Origin: Marinibacterium sp050389775
GTDB lineage: Bacteria > Pseudomonadota > Alphaproteobacteria > Rhodobacterales > Rhodobacteraceae
Direction of reading: 5' to 3'
DNA: 64,000 bases
Assembly: GCF_050389775.1 (NCBI RefSeq)
Contig: NZ_CP177144.1
Span: 3,844,001 to 3,908,000 of the forward strand
Of the stretch, positions 1-8,832 are shown one piece after another (position 1 is the stretch's first letter; the number at the start of each line of letters is the position of its first letter). The notes under the pieces are model-generated. The model made no database searches, was not told the DNA's origin, and worked only from the letters and a program-made list of their open reading frames with translations. The translations under genes were made by a program, and so were the position numbers.

Positions 1-2
1 GG

Positions 3-152
3 GCCGAAGCCGCCTATTGCCACATGGAAAAGCTCGCCAACCTCGACCAGTTGCCGGCCTACGGGTTCGAGGTGATGTGCTTTCCGGTCAAGGTCGAACG
101 CGGCTCCGCCGGCTGGTGCCGAGCGGTGGCCCGGCTGGACGGCGATGACTGA
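3..152 (+). CDS. Cyclase-family (kynurenine formamidase-like) hydrolase, C-terminal fragment
   Basis: Only the last 49 codons lie in the window; the start is off the left edge. The reading frame begins at base 3 and runs to a TGA at 150-152. The tail reads MEKLANLDQLPAYGF followed by CFPVKVERGSAGW, which matches the usual end of cyclase-family proteins (Pfam PF04199, kynurenine formamidase-like metal-dependent amide or lactone hydrolases). The metal site would lie upstream and cannot be checked. The stop overlaps the ATG of the TRAP permease at 145, so the two genes are translationally coupled. This suggests the enzyme acts on the compound imported by the TRAP system; that link is inference. 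Confidence 0.7.
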   Translation, partial: AEAAYCHMEKLANLDQLPAYGFEVMCFPVKVERGSAGWCRAVARLDGDD

Positions 153-2067
153 GGCGGCGGCCGCGGCCCTGCCCCGGGCGCCCGCCATTCTTGACCGCTC
201 CGGCGCGGCGCTGTCGGCGCTGGCCGTGCTGGGCATGTTGCTGGGCGCGCTGGTGATCGTGACGGATGTGCTGCTGCGCTGGCTGATGGGATCGGCCGTC
301 GTGGCGCTGAACGAGGTCATGAGCCATGTCTTCGCCGTGGCCGTCGCGGCGACCCTGCCTGCGGGTGCGGTGCGGCGGGTCAACCTCAGGGTCGACCTGC
401 TGGGCCGACAGATCGGAGAGCGGCTGTCCGAATGGCTGACGCTGTGCGGATCGCTGCTGCTGGCGCTGTTCTTCGGGTTGCTGGCCTGGCACATCTGGGG
501 CCAGGCGGTGAAATTCCAGGCCCAGGGCCGGGCGACGCTGCTGCTGAACTGGCCGCTTGCCCCCACCAGCTATGCGGTCGCTGCCGCGCTCTGGATGGCG
601 GTGGCGGTGCAGCTCTGGAATGCCGCCAGGGATCTGCGGGCCTGCCTGCGGACCGGGGGGCGCGGACCGAGCCTGTCGGGTGCTCTGGTGACCGGGCTGC
701 TGGCCTTGTCGGTTGCCGGCCTGATCGGCTGGGCCATCGCCGATTTCGACGGGCTCGCCGGGCTTGCCATGCAGAAGCCGGGCCTGGCCGTGGCTGTGGC
801 GTTTGCGCTGCTCTGGCTCGGGGTCCTGTCGCAGCTGCCGCTGGCGGCGGTGTCGGGGCTGCTGGGGCTGGGCGGCACGGCGCTGTTCATCGGCGCGGCC
901 TCGGCCGGAAAGGTGCTGGCCACGGATGCGACCGAATTCCTGACCAACGCCCAGATCGCCACCCTGCCGCTGTTCCTGATGATGGGCAGCTTTGCCGTGG
1001 CGGCGGGCATTTCCGACGACATCTACCGGCTGGCCAACGCGCTTCTCGGCCGGGTGCGCGGTGGCCTGGCTTATGCCACCGTCGCCGGCTGCGCCGGGTT
1101 CGGCGCGGTCAGCGGGTCGTCGGTCGCCACCGCGGCCACCTTCGGGCGCATCGCCCTGCCACAGATGCAGGCGCGCCACTATGGCCCCGGCTTTTCCGCC
1201 GGCGTGGTCGCCGCGGGGGGCACGCTTGGCGCATTAGTGCCGCCCTCGGGCGCGATCATCCTCTTTGCCCTGCTGACCGAGCAATCCATCGCCGTGCTCT
1301 TCGTCGCCGCCATGGTCCCTGCCCTGCTGGCCCTGCTGCTCTACTTTGCCACCATCTGGATCGTCGTCCGCACCGATCCCGAAGCCGCACCCGACACCGT
1401 CGCCGCACCCGACCCGCTGGGCCCGGCGCTGAAAGGCGCGCTGCCGGTGGCGCTGTTGTTCGGCACCGTGATCGGCGGGCTCTACGGAGGCGTCTTCACC
1501 GCGACCGAAAGCGCCGCCGTGGGTGCGGTGGGCGCCTTCCTCATGGCGCTTCTGCGGGGCAAGCTGAACCGCAGGCGGTTCCTGTCGGTCATGTCGGAAA
1601 CCACGGCCACCACCGCGCTGATCTACGGGCTGATCTTCGGCGCGCTGATCTTTTCGTTCTTCGTCAACCTCGGCCAGGTGCCCGAGCTTCTGGCACAATG
1701 GATCGCGGGGTTTGACATGCGCCCGGTGCTGGTTCTGGCGGCGCTGCTGGTCTTCTACCTGGTGCTGGGCGCGGTGATGGACAGCTTCGCGGTCATGGTC
1801 ATCACCGTCCCGGTGGTCACGCCGATCGTCCTTGGCCTTGGGTACGACATCTATTTCTGGGGCGTTCTGATGCTGGTGGTTGTCGAGATCGGCCTGATCA
1901 CGCCACCCTTCGGGCTGAACCTCTTCGTGCTCAACAGCCTGCAGCCGGACGTCCCGATCTCGCGTGTCATGAAGGGAGTCCTGCCCTTCATCCTCGCCGA
2001 TATCGTCAAGATTGTCCTGCTGGTGGCCTTTCCCGCCCTCGCGCTCTGGCTGCCCTCTACCATGTGA
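145..2067 (+). CDS. TRAP transporter fused permease (DctQ-DctM)
   Basis: This 640-residue inner-membrane protein joins both TRAP membrane subunits. Residues about 15-170 form the small DctQ part with four hydrophobic segments. Residues about 205-640 form the large DctM part with many membrane segments, a conserved GAVSGSSVATAATFG stretch in the middle and ITPPFGLNLF near the end. TRAP systems import organic acids or similar solutes with a periplasmic binding protein and an ion gradient. The start overlaps the stop of the upstream cyclase-family gene. The binding protein is convergent just downstream. Substrate is unknown. DctQM fusions are an established TRAP variant. Confidence 0.9.
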   Translation: MTEAAAAALPRAPAILDRSGAALSALAVLGMLLGALVIVTDVLLRWLMGSAVVALNEVMSHVFAVAVAATLPAGAVRRVNLRVDLLGRQIGERLSEWLTLCGSLLLALFFGLLAWHIWGQAVKFQAQGRATLLLNWPLAPTSYAVAAALWMAVAVQLWNAARDLRACLRTGGRGPSLSGALVTGLLALSVAGLIGWAIADFDGLAGLAMQKPGLAVAVAFALLWLGVLSQLPLAAVSGLLGLGGTALFIGAASAGKVLATDATEFLTNAQIATLPLFLMMGSFAVAAGISDDIYRLANALLGRVRGGLAYATVAGCAGFGAVSGSSVATAATFGRIALPQMQARHYGPGFSAGVVAAGGTLGALVPPSGAIILFALLTEQSIAVLFVAAMVPALLALLLYFATIWIVVRTDPEAAPDTVAAPDPLGPALKGALPVALLFGTVIGGLYGGVFTATESAAVGAVGAFLMALLRGKLNRRRFLSVMSETTATTALIYGLIFGALIFSFFVNLGQVPELLAQWIAGFDMRPVLVLAALLVFYLVLGAVMDSFAVMVITVPVVTPIVLGLGYDIYFWGVLMLVVVEIGLITPPFGLNLFVLNSLQPDVPISRVMKGVLPFILADIVKIVLLVAFPALALWLPSTM

Positions 2068-2077
2068 CCCAAAGCAA

Positions 2078-2103
2078 AAGGGCCGGACGAACGTCCGGCC
2101 CTT
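2078..2103. terminator. Bidirectional terminator between the TRAP permease and binding-protein genes
   Basis: A perfect 11-bp inverted repeat, AAGGGCCGGAC and GTCCGGCCCTT, with a 4-nt loop. It begins with A residues and ends with T residues, so it can act as an intrinsic terminator on both strands. It lies in the 54-bp gap between two convergent genes. Confidence 0.85.
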
Positions 2104-2121
2104 CCCTGCCCTTTGCGCGCC

Positions 2122-3126
2122 TCACTCGGCTGCGGCCAGCTCCTGCCTGAATGTCTCGATCAGCTCGGCGCCGCCCGGCACCCGCTCGGCGAAACCGGCC
2201 TCGATCCCCGGCCCCAGCTTTTCCATCATCGCCTGCACGTCGGCCTCTGACGCATGGGTCAGCGTATGGCCCTCCTGTGCGGCGACCATCTCCATCGCGC
2301 CCTGTTCCCATTGGTCGATGAACTGGCCGAAACCGCGCGAGGCCTCGCAACCGGAATGGGCTTCCAGCACCGCCTTGGCATCGTCCGACAGACCGTCCCA
2401 GGTGGAGCGCGCCATGAACACCATGCCCATCGCGCCGCCCAGCGGGGCGACGAGGTGGTCCGTCGTCACCTCGTCCAGCCGGAAGGCCGGGAAGGCGGTG
2501 AAGTTCAGGATCGTGCCATCCGCCGCGCCGCGCTGCAGCGCCTCGTATTGCTCGGTGATGTTGAACGACAGCGGTGCACCGCCATTCGCCCCCACGATGG
2601 CCGCCGCCGCCGGACTTGAGGTGATCACCTTCTTGCCCGCGATCCCAGCGAAACTGTCGGTCTGAGACTTGTTCAGATGCAGCGAGGATTGCGGGAATTC
2701 CGCGAAGAGCAGCGGCACGATATCGGTGAATTCCTCATCGAAAGCGCCGCTTTCGTACATCCGGCACAGCGCGACCGAGCCCTGTTCGGAACTCTCGACC
2801 ATGAACGGCAGGGTCGACACCAGCGTTCGCGGGAACCGGCCCGGGTTGAACACGGTCATGCCCCAGGCGATCTGCACGACATCATCGGCAACGCGGTCGT
2901 AGAAATTGGTGTGATTGGCCAGCATCGGCCCGTGCCGGATGTCGATTTCCAGCGCACCGCCGGCCTCGGCATTGATCTTCTCGGCCCAGGGGATCAGGAA
3001 CCCCTGGTTGAGCGGCACCTGTTCCGGGTTGGTGGTGGCAAAGATCAGCTCTTGCTGGGCCGTGGCCAGCGCGGGCAGCAGCGCCGCCGCCGTGGCAAGC
3101 AGCGCGGTTCGGATACATGTGGTCAA
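2122..3126 (-). CDS. TRAP transporter substrate-binding protein (DctP family)
   Basis: A 334-residue periplasmic solute-binding protein. The best start is TTG at 3126, because a GGGAGGA ribosome site lies about 5 nt upstream; an in-frame start at 3156 has no such site. The first 24 residues form a signal peptide ending ATA before QQELIFATTNPEQ. The mature part has the usual DctP lengths and patterns, including the FPRTLVSTLPFMV stretch and a late helix around KAVLEAHSGCEA. It should deliver substrate to the fused DctQM permease that converges with it. The two units share a terminator at 2078-2103 but not a promoter. The ligand cannot be read from the sequence. Confidence 0.88.
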   Translation of the reverse strand: MTTCIRTALLATAAALLPALATAQQELIFATTNPEQVPLNQGFLIPWAEKINAEAGGALEIDIRHGPMLANHTNFYDRVADDVVQIAWGMTVFNPGRFPRTLVSTLPFMVESSEQGSVALCRMYESGAFDEEFTDIVPLLFAEFPQSSLHLNKSQTDSFAGIAGKKVITSSPAAAAIVGANGGAPLSFNITEQYEALQRGAADGTILNFTAFPAFRLDEVTTDHLVAPLGGAMGMVFMARSTWDGLSDDAKAVLEAHSGCEASRGFGQFIDQWEQGAMEMVAAQEGHTLTHASEADVQAMMEKLGPGIEAGFAERVPGGAELIETFRQELAAAE

Positions 3127-3462
3127 GTTGTCCTCCCATCTTCGCCGGCACGACACCGGCCGGCGATTGCGGCGCGAGGATAGGTCGCCCAGAGGTGGTT
3201 CAAAAACTCAATCCGGGAATGGATGACATTGATCCGGTGAATGGCGGCCCAGGTATCAACCCGGTGATTGCCAGCCCTCATCCAAACAGATCCGGATCGT
3301 CCGCGATGATGCATGCCATTAAAACTAATGATTTTTTGAAGGCCATTCCGGCCGCTAACCTCGTGTCCTGACCCCGGGCGCCCTCGGGGAGATCCGCATG
3401 GCCCACCCCTGCGGAGGTGACGTGGCGCCCGTGCGAAGGGTCGGAACGAGGGAGAGAAATCC
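3127..3462. other. Intergenic region between divergent genes, no gene seen
   Basis: This 336-bp gap separates the divergent binding-protein gene and the outer-membrane protein gene. It contains an A/T-rich patch around 3317-3350 that stands out from the GC-rich surroundings and could hold promoters. Two imperfect direct copies of CCGGTGA(A/T)TG lie at about 3233 and 3262. No convincing open reading frame or RNA was seen. Confidence 0.5.
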
Positions 3463-4557
3463 ATGACATTCACCAAACGCGCGCTGGCCGCGTGCCTGAT
3501 CCTTATTGCCTCGCACGCAGCCGCCCAGAGCGGCCCGCCGGCGGGCCGGCCACCGCTGCCGCCGGGCGCGATGGCGCAGATCAATCTCGGCAAGGCCGGG
3601 CTGCTGGAATCCTTTTATTCCAGCGACCAGTTCGGCACGGTCCAGGCCCGGATCGGCCAGTCGCGCTCGACCATCGGGGCCGCGACCGTGCCCGGCGCCC
3701 CGCCCCTGACCTACCGCGACGAGACCTCGGCGCTGATCACGCCGCTGAACGTCCTGGTGCCGCTGGCCGACGGCAAATCCTATATCCGTTTCGGCGTGAC
3801 CGGCACCTTCGGCAATGGCCGGCCCAACCCGGTGGAGCTGGACACGACCGTGGGCCGCGCCGATATCGAATACCTGCGGTTCCCGGATGCCAACACGATG
3901 ATCGGCCTGGGCCTGCTGCTGGAAAGCTCGGGCACCGATATCGTCGGGTCGGGCACCGTCGATCGCCAGGGCCACGGGCTGCGCTTCGATGTCATCCGCA
4001 AGTTCAACGATCAATGGGGTGTCGCGGGCCGCGCCGAATATTCCTGGGGCGAAACCGATCTGCGGGTGGCCGCCGGGCCGGGCGTGACGCTGCAACATGT
4101 GCAGGGCGACGACCGGCTTTACACGCAGGCGGAATTCATCGGCCAGTACCGGCGCGAGGATATCGGCTGGATCCCCGGAGGATGGGTCATGCGGCCGACC
4201 CTCGGCATCCAGTTCCAGCGCAATTTCGTCGAAGCCACGGCCGACAGTTTCGGCGTGGTGTCCTCCGGCGTGGTCGGGCCGATCGAGAATTACGGGACCA
4301 CATGGGCCTATCTGAAAATGGAAAAGGAAGTGCCTCCGGGCGGCTGGGCACCGAAGTTCGGTCTGGGGATCGAGTATGAATACATCAACAACCTCGATCT
4401 CTATACCGACGAGCCGGTCTTTGCCGTGGGCTCGCTGGGCGTCTCGAAGATGCTGCGCAACGGCACGCGGTTCGACTTTGTCTTCACCCGCCACCAGGGA
4501 CTGAACGGCACCCGCTGGAACCAGAGCCTGGTGACAGCGCTGACCGTGCCGTTCTGA
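3463..4557 (+). CDS. Predicted outer-membrane beta-barrel protein
   Basis: A 364-residue protein with a clear signal peptide (cleavage after ASHAAA, about residue 21) and a body made of alternating short strands. It ends in phenylalanine (ALTVPF), the usual C-terminal signature of BAM-assembled barrels. The frequent glycine-aromatic pattern (GVTGTFGNG, RYEYI-like turns) and absence of long hydrophobic helices support a barrel. No named family was recognised. A GGGAGAG ribosome site precedes the ATG. It converges with the MipA-type gene, another outer-membrane protein. Confidence 0.7.
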   Translation: MTFTKRALAACLILIASHAAAQSGPPAGRPPLPPGAMAQINLGKAGLLESFYSSDQFGTVQARIGQSRSTIGAATVPGAPPLTYRDETSALITPLNVLVPLADGKSYIRFGVTGTFGNGRPNPVELDTTVGRADIEYLRFPDANTMIGLGLLLESSGTDIVGSGTVDRQGHGLRFDVIRKFNDQWGVAGRAEYSWGETDLRVAAGPGVTLQHVQGDDRLYTQAEFIGQYRREDIGWIPGGWVMRPTLGIQFQRNFVEATADSFGVVSSGVVGPIENYGTTWAYLKMEKEVPPGGWAPKFGLGIEYEYINNLDLYTDEPVFAVGSLGVSKMLRNGTRFDFVFTRHQGLNGTRWNQSLVTALTVPF

Positions 4558-4608
4558 GGTCAGTGTATAACAGTCCCTTGGACAGGCCGCCCCTGCTGAT
4601 CTCACCAA

Positions 4609-4644
4609 GCCCCTGACCCCGCCGGATCGGCGACGGTCAGGGGC
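4609..4644. terminator. Convergent-gene terminator hairpin
   Basis: A 10-bp perfect stem, GCCCCTGACC and GGTCAGGGGC, encloses a 16-nt loop that has a further short CGCC/GGCG pairing. It lies between the convergent barrel gene and the MipA-type gene and could end both transcripts. There is no strong T tract on either side. Confidence 0.65.
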
Positions 4645-4666
4645 GCGGGCATCATCCAAGTGTCGG

Positions 4667-5440
4667 TCAGAAACTGTAGAGAAGACCGAACTGTGCGCCG
4701 ACCGCGGCATTCTGGTCGATGATCGGGCTGTCGCTCACGCTGTCCGGCAGGAACTCGGCGCGAAGGTTGGCGATGAAGCGCAGGTTCTGCGTCAGAGGAT
4801 AGACCGCACCCATTGAGACGAAGGGAACGGTGGTGGCGCCGGGCTCGTACCGCGGCCGGTCGTCGCGCGCCTCCCACGGGTAGACGCCATAGAGTTCGGC
4901 CGACAGATCCCCGCTCCGCCATGTCGCGCCCGCGGCGACGTTCAACGCCATGCGCCTCACCGGGACGTTGTGCCGCAAGGACAGGGTCACCTCCTGACCG
5001 TCGTGTTCGCCAGACACGTCCACCAGCCCGCGCGCGACAAGTTCGGTCCTGTCCGTCAGGGAAAAGCGGGCCTGAAGCCCGGCATCTATGGTAATGTCCC
5101 GGTCGATCCCGCGCAGCTCGGTCGCGTTGACATCGACGAGCGAGAACAGGCGTGGCGCCACGACGGCGCTGAGCACCATGTTCTCGCGCGAGAGCAGGCT
5201 GACCCGAAGGCCATCGGGCAGACCGAAGGAGAAGGCCTCGCTTTCGTACCTGAGCACCGGGAGCACGAACTGATCGCTGTCGCCGCCGAGGTAGATATCG
5301 TTGCCGAAGCCGCCGATCACACCGATCGTGAAGCCGTTCGGCCGTTCCTGTGCCGTGATGCTTGAGGGGAGTGAGGCCAATGCCACCCCGATCCCCGCGG
5401 CCCGCGCCAGTGCGGCCACGCCGCTGAAAGGTCTTCCCAT
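4667..5440 (-). CDS. MipA/OmpV family outer-membrane protein
   Basis: A 257-residue outer-membrane protein. ATG at 5440 is preferred over the GTG at 5446 because AGGGGTG lies 4-6 nt upstream of it. A signal peptide ends near SITA before QERPNG. The body shows the MipA/OmpV pattern: an opening GVIGGFGNDIYLGGD segment, then barrel strands, and a final GLLYSF ending in phenylalanine. Family members scaffold murein enzymes or respond to envelope stress in other bacteria. It is the third minus-strand gene after the response regulator and kinase, with a 108-nt gap, so it is a likely target or co-transcribed partner of that two-component pair. Confidence 0.85.
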   Translation of the reverse strand: MGRPFSGVAALARAAGIGVALASLPSSITAQERPNGFTIGVIGGFGNDIYLGGDSDQFVLPVLRYESEAFSFGLPDGLRVSLLSRENMVLSAVVAPRLFSLVDVNATELRGIDRDITIDAGLQARFSLTDRTELVARGLVDVSGEHDGQEVTLSLRHNVPVRRMALNVAAGATWRSGDLSAELYGVYPWEARDDRPRYEPGATTVPFVSMGAVYPLTQNLRFIANLRAEFLPDSVSDSPIIDQNAAVGAQFGLLYSF

Positions 5441-5548
5441 GCTCACCCCTGATGATTGCCTGCCTGTTCGGGGTGGTTCTAGCGGCGTGGCCGTAAACCG
5501 CGGTCAAGACTGTGTAAAGCTGGGTAAATTTCCGGGCCCGGCACGAGG

Positions 5549-6832
5549 TCAGCGGAGCGGCTGCAGGCGATCCGGTTCGCGCGGTTGCATCGGGATCTCC
5601 ATGGCCACGATCAGCCCGCCGCGTCGCGATGCCATCGCCCGGATCCGGCCGCCATGGCGTTCGATGGCATGCCGGGCGATGGCAAGCCCCAGCCCAAAGC
5701 CGCCGGGCCGCGCCAGATCGCCACCGCGGGAGAACGGCTGGAAGATCCGGTCGAGCTCCTTGCGGTCGACCCCGGGACCGCTGTCCTCGATCTCGACCTC
5801 AAGATGCGCATCGGTCACCGCGCAACGGACTTCCACCGCCGTGCCCTGCGCGGTGAATTTCGTGGCATTCCGGATGACGTTCTCCAGCGCCCGATAGATC
5901 AGCTCTCCGTCCACGTCGGCAAGGAAGGATCCCGGGTGGTCGGTCGTGACAGCCACGTTGCGCGACTGTGCCTCGAAGGTCGCGTCGAGCAGGATGTCGT
6001 TCAGGATCTCGATGACATCCAGCCTCTGGGTCTGCAGGGCCGTCCCGGAGCGGTTCGACAGCCGCGCGAGCGTCAGGATCTCGCCGACCAGCCCGTCCAG
6101 CCGTTCGATCTCGCGGTCCATCCGGTCGAGCATGGCGTCGAGTTTTGCCGGGCTTTTCCGCAGGATACCCGTCACCGCCTGAAGCCGTGACAGGGGCGAG
6201 CGCAATTCATGGGACACGTCGTGAAACAACCGCTGCTGGGCATCCCGATGCTCTTGCAGGCGCTCTGCCGTCCGGTCGAAATCGCAGGACAGCTGGGCGA
6301 TCTCGTCGCGGCGCGCGGCCAGGACACCGGCGATGCGGACATCGAACTGCCCCTGCGCCAGCGCGCTGAGACCATCGCGCAGCAGGACCACCGGGCTGAC
6401 CAGGTTGCGGGCCAGAAGCCCTGCGGCGATCATGCTGGCCGTCAGCACCGCAAGGCCCAGCATGACCGGCGCCAGCCTGTAGGGCAGCAGCTTGTCGGGC
6501 GGCTCCACCGTCACCAGATGGCAGCGGCCGTCCCACAGCACGCCGCGGCTTTCCTCGGTATCCGGCCGGGCGCAGGCGCCGGGATCGGGCGTTATGGCAA
6601 GGCCAAGCGGCAGCTGTGCTTCGCTGGTGGCGGCAAATCGCGCGGCAGCCTCGGGGCCTTCGTCGGTGAGGATCGCGCGGGCCAGGTCGAGGACGATCTC
6701 GCGCTTCTGGATCTCCAGTTTCGTCGCGGCGGGAGAGGCCCGCAGCGCGTTCAGGATCAGGATCATCGCCAGGATCGAGCCCAGCATCGAGACCCCGATC
6801 ACGACGAGGTATTTCAGGAACAACGCGCGCAT
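5549..6832 (-). CDS. Two-component sensor histidine kinase
   Basis: A 427-residue inner-membrane kinase. It has a membrane segment at about 7-29, a periplasmic sensor region of about 95 residues with three cysteines, a second membrane segment at about 119-142, a HAMP linker, a dimerisation domain with the phosphoacceptor His208 (HDVSHELRSP), and an ATPase domain with an N box (ENVIRNATKF) and glycine-rich lid (GGFGLGLAIARH). The layout is that of CpxA/EnvZ-type kinases. It starts one nucleotide after the response regulator stop. The signal is unknown. The neighbouring MipA protein and divergent RND pump suggest envelope or toxic-compound sensing, which is inference. Confidence 0.93.
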   Translation of the reverse strand: MRALFLKYLVVIGVSMLGSILAMILILNALRASPAATKLEIQKREIVLDLARAILTDEGPEAAARFAATSEAQLPLGLAITPDPGACARPDTEESRGVLWDGRCHLVTVEPPDKLLPYRLAPVMLGLAVLTASMIAAGLLARNLVSPVVLLRDGLSALAQGQFDVRIAGVLAARRDEIAQLSCDFDRTAERLQEHRDAQQRLFHDVSHELRSPLSRLQAVTGILRKSPAKLDAMLDRMDREIERLDGLVGEILTLARLSNRSGTALQTQRLDVIEILNDILLDATFEAQSRNVAVTTDHPGSFLADVDGELIYRALENVIRNATKFTAQGTAVEVRCAVTDAHLEVEIEDSGPGVDRKELDRIFQPFSRGGDLARPGGFGLGLAIARHAIERHGGRIRAMASRRGGLIVAMEIPMQPREPDRLQPLR

Positions 6833-6833
6833 G

Positions 6834-7526
6834 TCAGTCGATCAGCAGCTGATAGCCCTGCCCCCGGACCGACTGGATATGCGATTGCCCGTCGTCGCGG
6901 CGCCCGAGCTTCTGGCGCATGGAGCTGATGTGCACGTCGATGCGGCGGTCGAACGGGGTGACCGGCTTGCCGAAGACGCGCTTTGATATCTCGTGTTTCG
7001 AGACCAGCTGCCCGGCCTGCCGCGCGAGCACTTCGAGCAGGCTGAACTCTGTTCCGGTCAGGACCAGCGGATGGCCTTGCCATTCCGCCGTCCGGCTGCC
7101 GGGGAACAGCACCAGTTGACCCGCGCGCAGGGGAAGGATGCTGCCGTTTCCGCGTTGTCCGGCGCGGCGCAGGATCGCCCGGATACGCGCCTCGAGCTCT
7201 CCCGGGGAGCAGGGCTTGGGCACATAATCGTCGGCCCCCAGGTTCAGCCCGGTGATCCGGTCTATGTCATCGCCGCGGGCCGTCAGCATCAGGACGGGGA
7301 TCTGACTGCGCGCCCGGATCCTCTGGAGGATCTCGATCCCGCTCATGCGGGGCATCATGATGTCGAGCACAATCAGGTCAACCCCGTTGCCGCAGGCGGC
7401 GGCCACTGCCGCGCGTCCGTCCGAGGTCGTGGACACGTCATAGCCTTCCTCCGACAGGTATTCCTGCAACAAGGTCGTCAACTCTTCGTCGTCATCGACC
7501 AGCAGGACTTTTGTCACCGTCGCCAT
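6834..7526 (-). CDS. OmpR-family response regulator
   Basis: A 230-residue transcription factor. The receiver domain (about 6-118) shows the acidic DDDEE pocket, phosphoacceptor Asp55 (VLDIMMPR) and the lysine in DDYVPKP. The C-terminal winged helix (about 130-228) ends with the typical VRGQGYQLL wing. ATG at 7526 is chosen because GGGGGAAG lies just upstream; a longer frame from 7571 lacks a site. It is the first gene of a regulator-kinase pair. A run of three phased CTTRAC hexamers lies 63-89 bp upstream of the start, in the region shared with the divergent efflux operon, so it may control both directions. Confidence 0.93.
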   Translation of the reverse strand: MATVTKVLLVDDDEELTTLLQEYLSEEGYDVSTTSDGRAAVAAACGNGVDLIVLDIMMPRMSGIEILQRIRARSQIPVLMLTARGDDIDRITGLNLGADDYVPKPCSPGELEARIRAILRRAGQRGNGSILPLRAGQLVLFPGSRTAEWQGHPLVLTGTEFSLLEVLARQAGQLVSKHEISKRVFGKPVTPFDRRIDVHISSMRQKLGRRDDGQSHIQSVRGQGYQLLID

Positions 7527-7588
7527 CTCTTCCCCCGTTTCAGCCCTCATACAACAGGAGCTTGGCTGCACGGGGGGATTTTACCGAA

Positions 7589-7615
7589 CTTAACATTGCC
7601 TTGACCGCACTTGAC
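7589..7615. promoter_or_regulatory. Candidate response-regulator operator (phased direct repeats)
   Basis: Three direct hexamers, CTTAAC at 7589, CTTGAC at 7600 and CTTGAC at 7610, are spaced 11 and 10 bp apart, one helical turn each. Such head-to-tail hexamers on one face of the helix are typical OmpR-family binding sites. The block lies in the divergent region between the regulator gene and the small-protein/SDR/RND run. Binding is inferred only. Confidence 0.45.
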
Positions 7616-7668
7616 CTTCGACCCGCTACATCTGGCCCCGAGACGTCGCCATTCGCCGAGGCCCAACA

Positions 7669-7866
7669 TTGTCCAGCACCCGACGTTCGTCCTTTCGGCT
7701 TTGGCTGATCCTTCCCGCCGCCGCGATCCTGATCCGGCTGGCCATGGCGCCGGCCATGATGCTCGCGCTCTGGGGGACCGTCTTTCAGGACGTCCCGGTG
7801 CCCGATCTGCACCATCTTCTTCGTCAACATGTTTCGCTGCTGCTCGGCAGTCTCGGAAAGGAATGA
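7669..7866 (+). CDS. Small predicted membrane protein
   Basis: A 65-codon frame starting at TTG 7669 and ending three nucleotides before the SDR gene. It encodes one strong hydrophobic segment (LWLILPAAAILIRLAMAP and following residues) flanked by arginines at the N-terminus. GAGG lies about 9 nt upstream of the TTG, a weak site. No family was recognised. Tight spacing with the SDR gene and its position at the head of the efflux run support it being real, but a small spurious frame cannot be ruled out. Confidence 0.4.
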   Translation: MSSTRRSSFRLWLILPAAAILIRLAMAPAMMLALWGTVFQDVPVPDLHHLLRQHVSLLLGSLGKE

Positions 7867-7869
7867 TCC

Positions 7870-8832
7870 ATGAGCCTGGACGGTTCGTCGAACAATCGGA
7901 AAGTCGTCGTCATGACCGGCGCGACCAGTGGCTTCGGAGCCCGGACGCTGCGGCGTCTTGCGGCCGAGCCCGGCACGACCGTCATCGTGGGGGCGCGTGG
8001 CCTTGACCGCAACGTCCCGCCCGGCGTCGAGGTCCTGCCGCTGGATCTGTCCTCCCTGGCGAGCGTTCGGGCCTTCGTCGATATGCTCGAACACCGTCTT
8101 CAGGAGATCTCCATAGATGTGCTCATTCTCAACGCCGGCCTGCACGGGTCCGAAGCCGACCAACTGAGCGAGGACGGCTATGGGCTGACCTTCGCGGTCA
8201 ATCACCTGGCACATTACCTGATGGCGCGTCTCTTGCTGCCGCGCATGGCAGATCGCGGCCGGATGGTGATCACATCCAGCAACATGCACAATCCCCCGTT
8301 CAAGCGGCTTGCGCCGAAGGGCCTTGACCTTGACGAATGGGCACATCCGACGCCGAAAGGACCCGGCACCGGCGTGCGATCCTATTGCGCATCCAAGCTG
8401 TGCAACCTGATGACAGCGCAGACTTTCGCACGGCTCCCCGAGGTCCGGGCGCGCGGTATCGACATCTTTGCCTTCAATCCCGGGCTGACCGGAGGTGCCG
8501 GCGGCGGAGACGCGTCGGCGCTGCAGAGGGTCGCCGTGCGCGTCCTGATGCACACGGTCTTTCCGCTCATCGGGCTCTTTGTCCCCGAATTCAACATGAA
8601 CTCCCCCGAGCATTCGGGCCAGATGCTCGCGGATGTCGCGAATGGCTGGTTCGACGTTCCGGATGATGGTGTCTACGTGTCTCTTGTCAGGGGAATTCCG
8701 ACATTCCCCGCGCCATCCGAACTGGCCCGGGATCGCGATGCCCAGGAGCGTTTGTGGCGGGACAGCGCTGCGATGGTCGGTCTCGAAGAGGAGCAGGACG
8801 CCAAGTGGCTGCGACTGCAGCAAGTGCAATGA
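7870..8832 (+). CDS. Short-chain dehydrogenase/reductase family protein
   Basis: A 320-residue NAD(P)-dependent enzyme. The Rossmann motif TGATSGFG is at residues 16-23, NAG at 88-90, a catalytic serine at about 136-137 and the YxxxK pair at Tyr172/Lys176 (YCASK). The length and the insert around NPPFKRLAPKG resemble SDRs of the light-dependent protochlorophyllide reductase/WW-oxidoreductase type. The substrate is not evident. An AAGGA site precedes the ATG at 7870. Its stop overlaps the ATG of the RND fusion-protein gene, so it is probably co-translated with an efflux pump, an unusual partner for an SDR. Confidence 0.88.
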   Translation: MSLDGSSNNRKVVVMTGATSGFGARTLRRLAAEPGTTVIVGARGLDRNVPPGVEVLPLDLSSLASVRAFVDMLEHRLQEISIDVLILNAGLHGSEADQLSEDGYGLTFAVNHLAHYLMARLLLPRMADRGRMVITSSNMHNPPFKRLAPKGLDLDEWAHPTPKGPGTGVRSYCASKLCNLMTAQTFARLPEVRARGIDIFAFNPGLTGGAGGGDASALQRVAVRVLMHTVFPLIGLFVPEFNMNSPEHSGQMLADVANGWFDVPDDGVYVSLVRGIPTFPAPSELARDRDAQERLWRDSAAMVGLEEEQDAKWLRLQQVQ

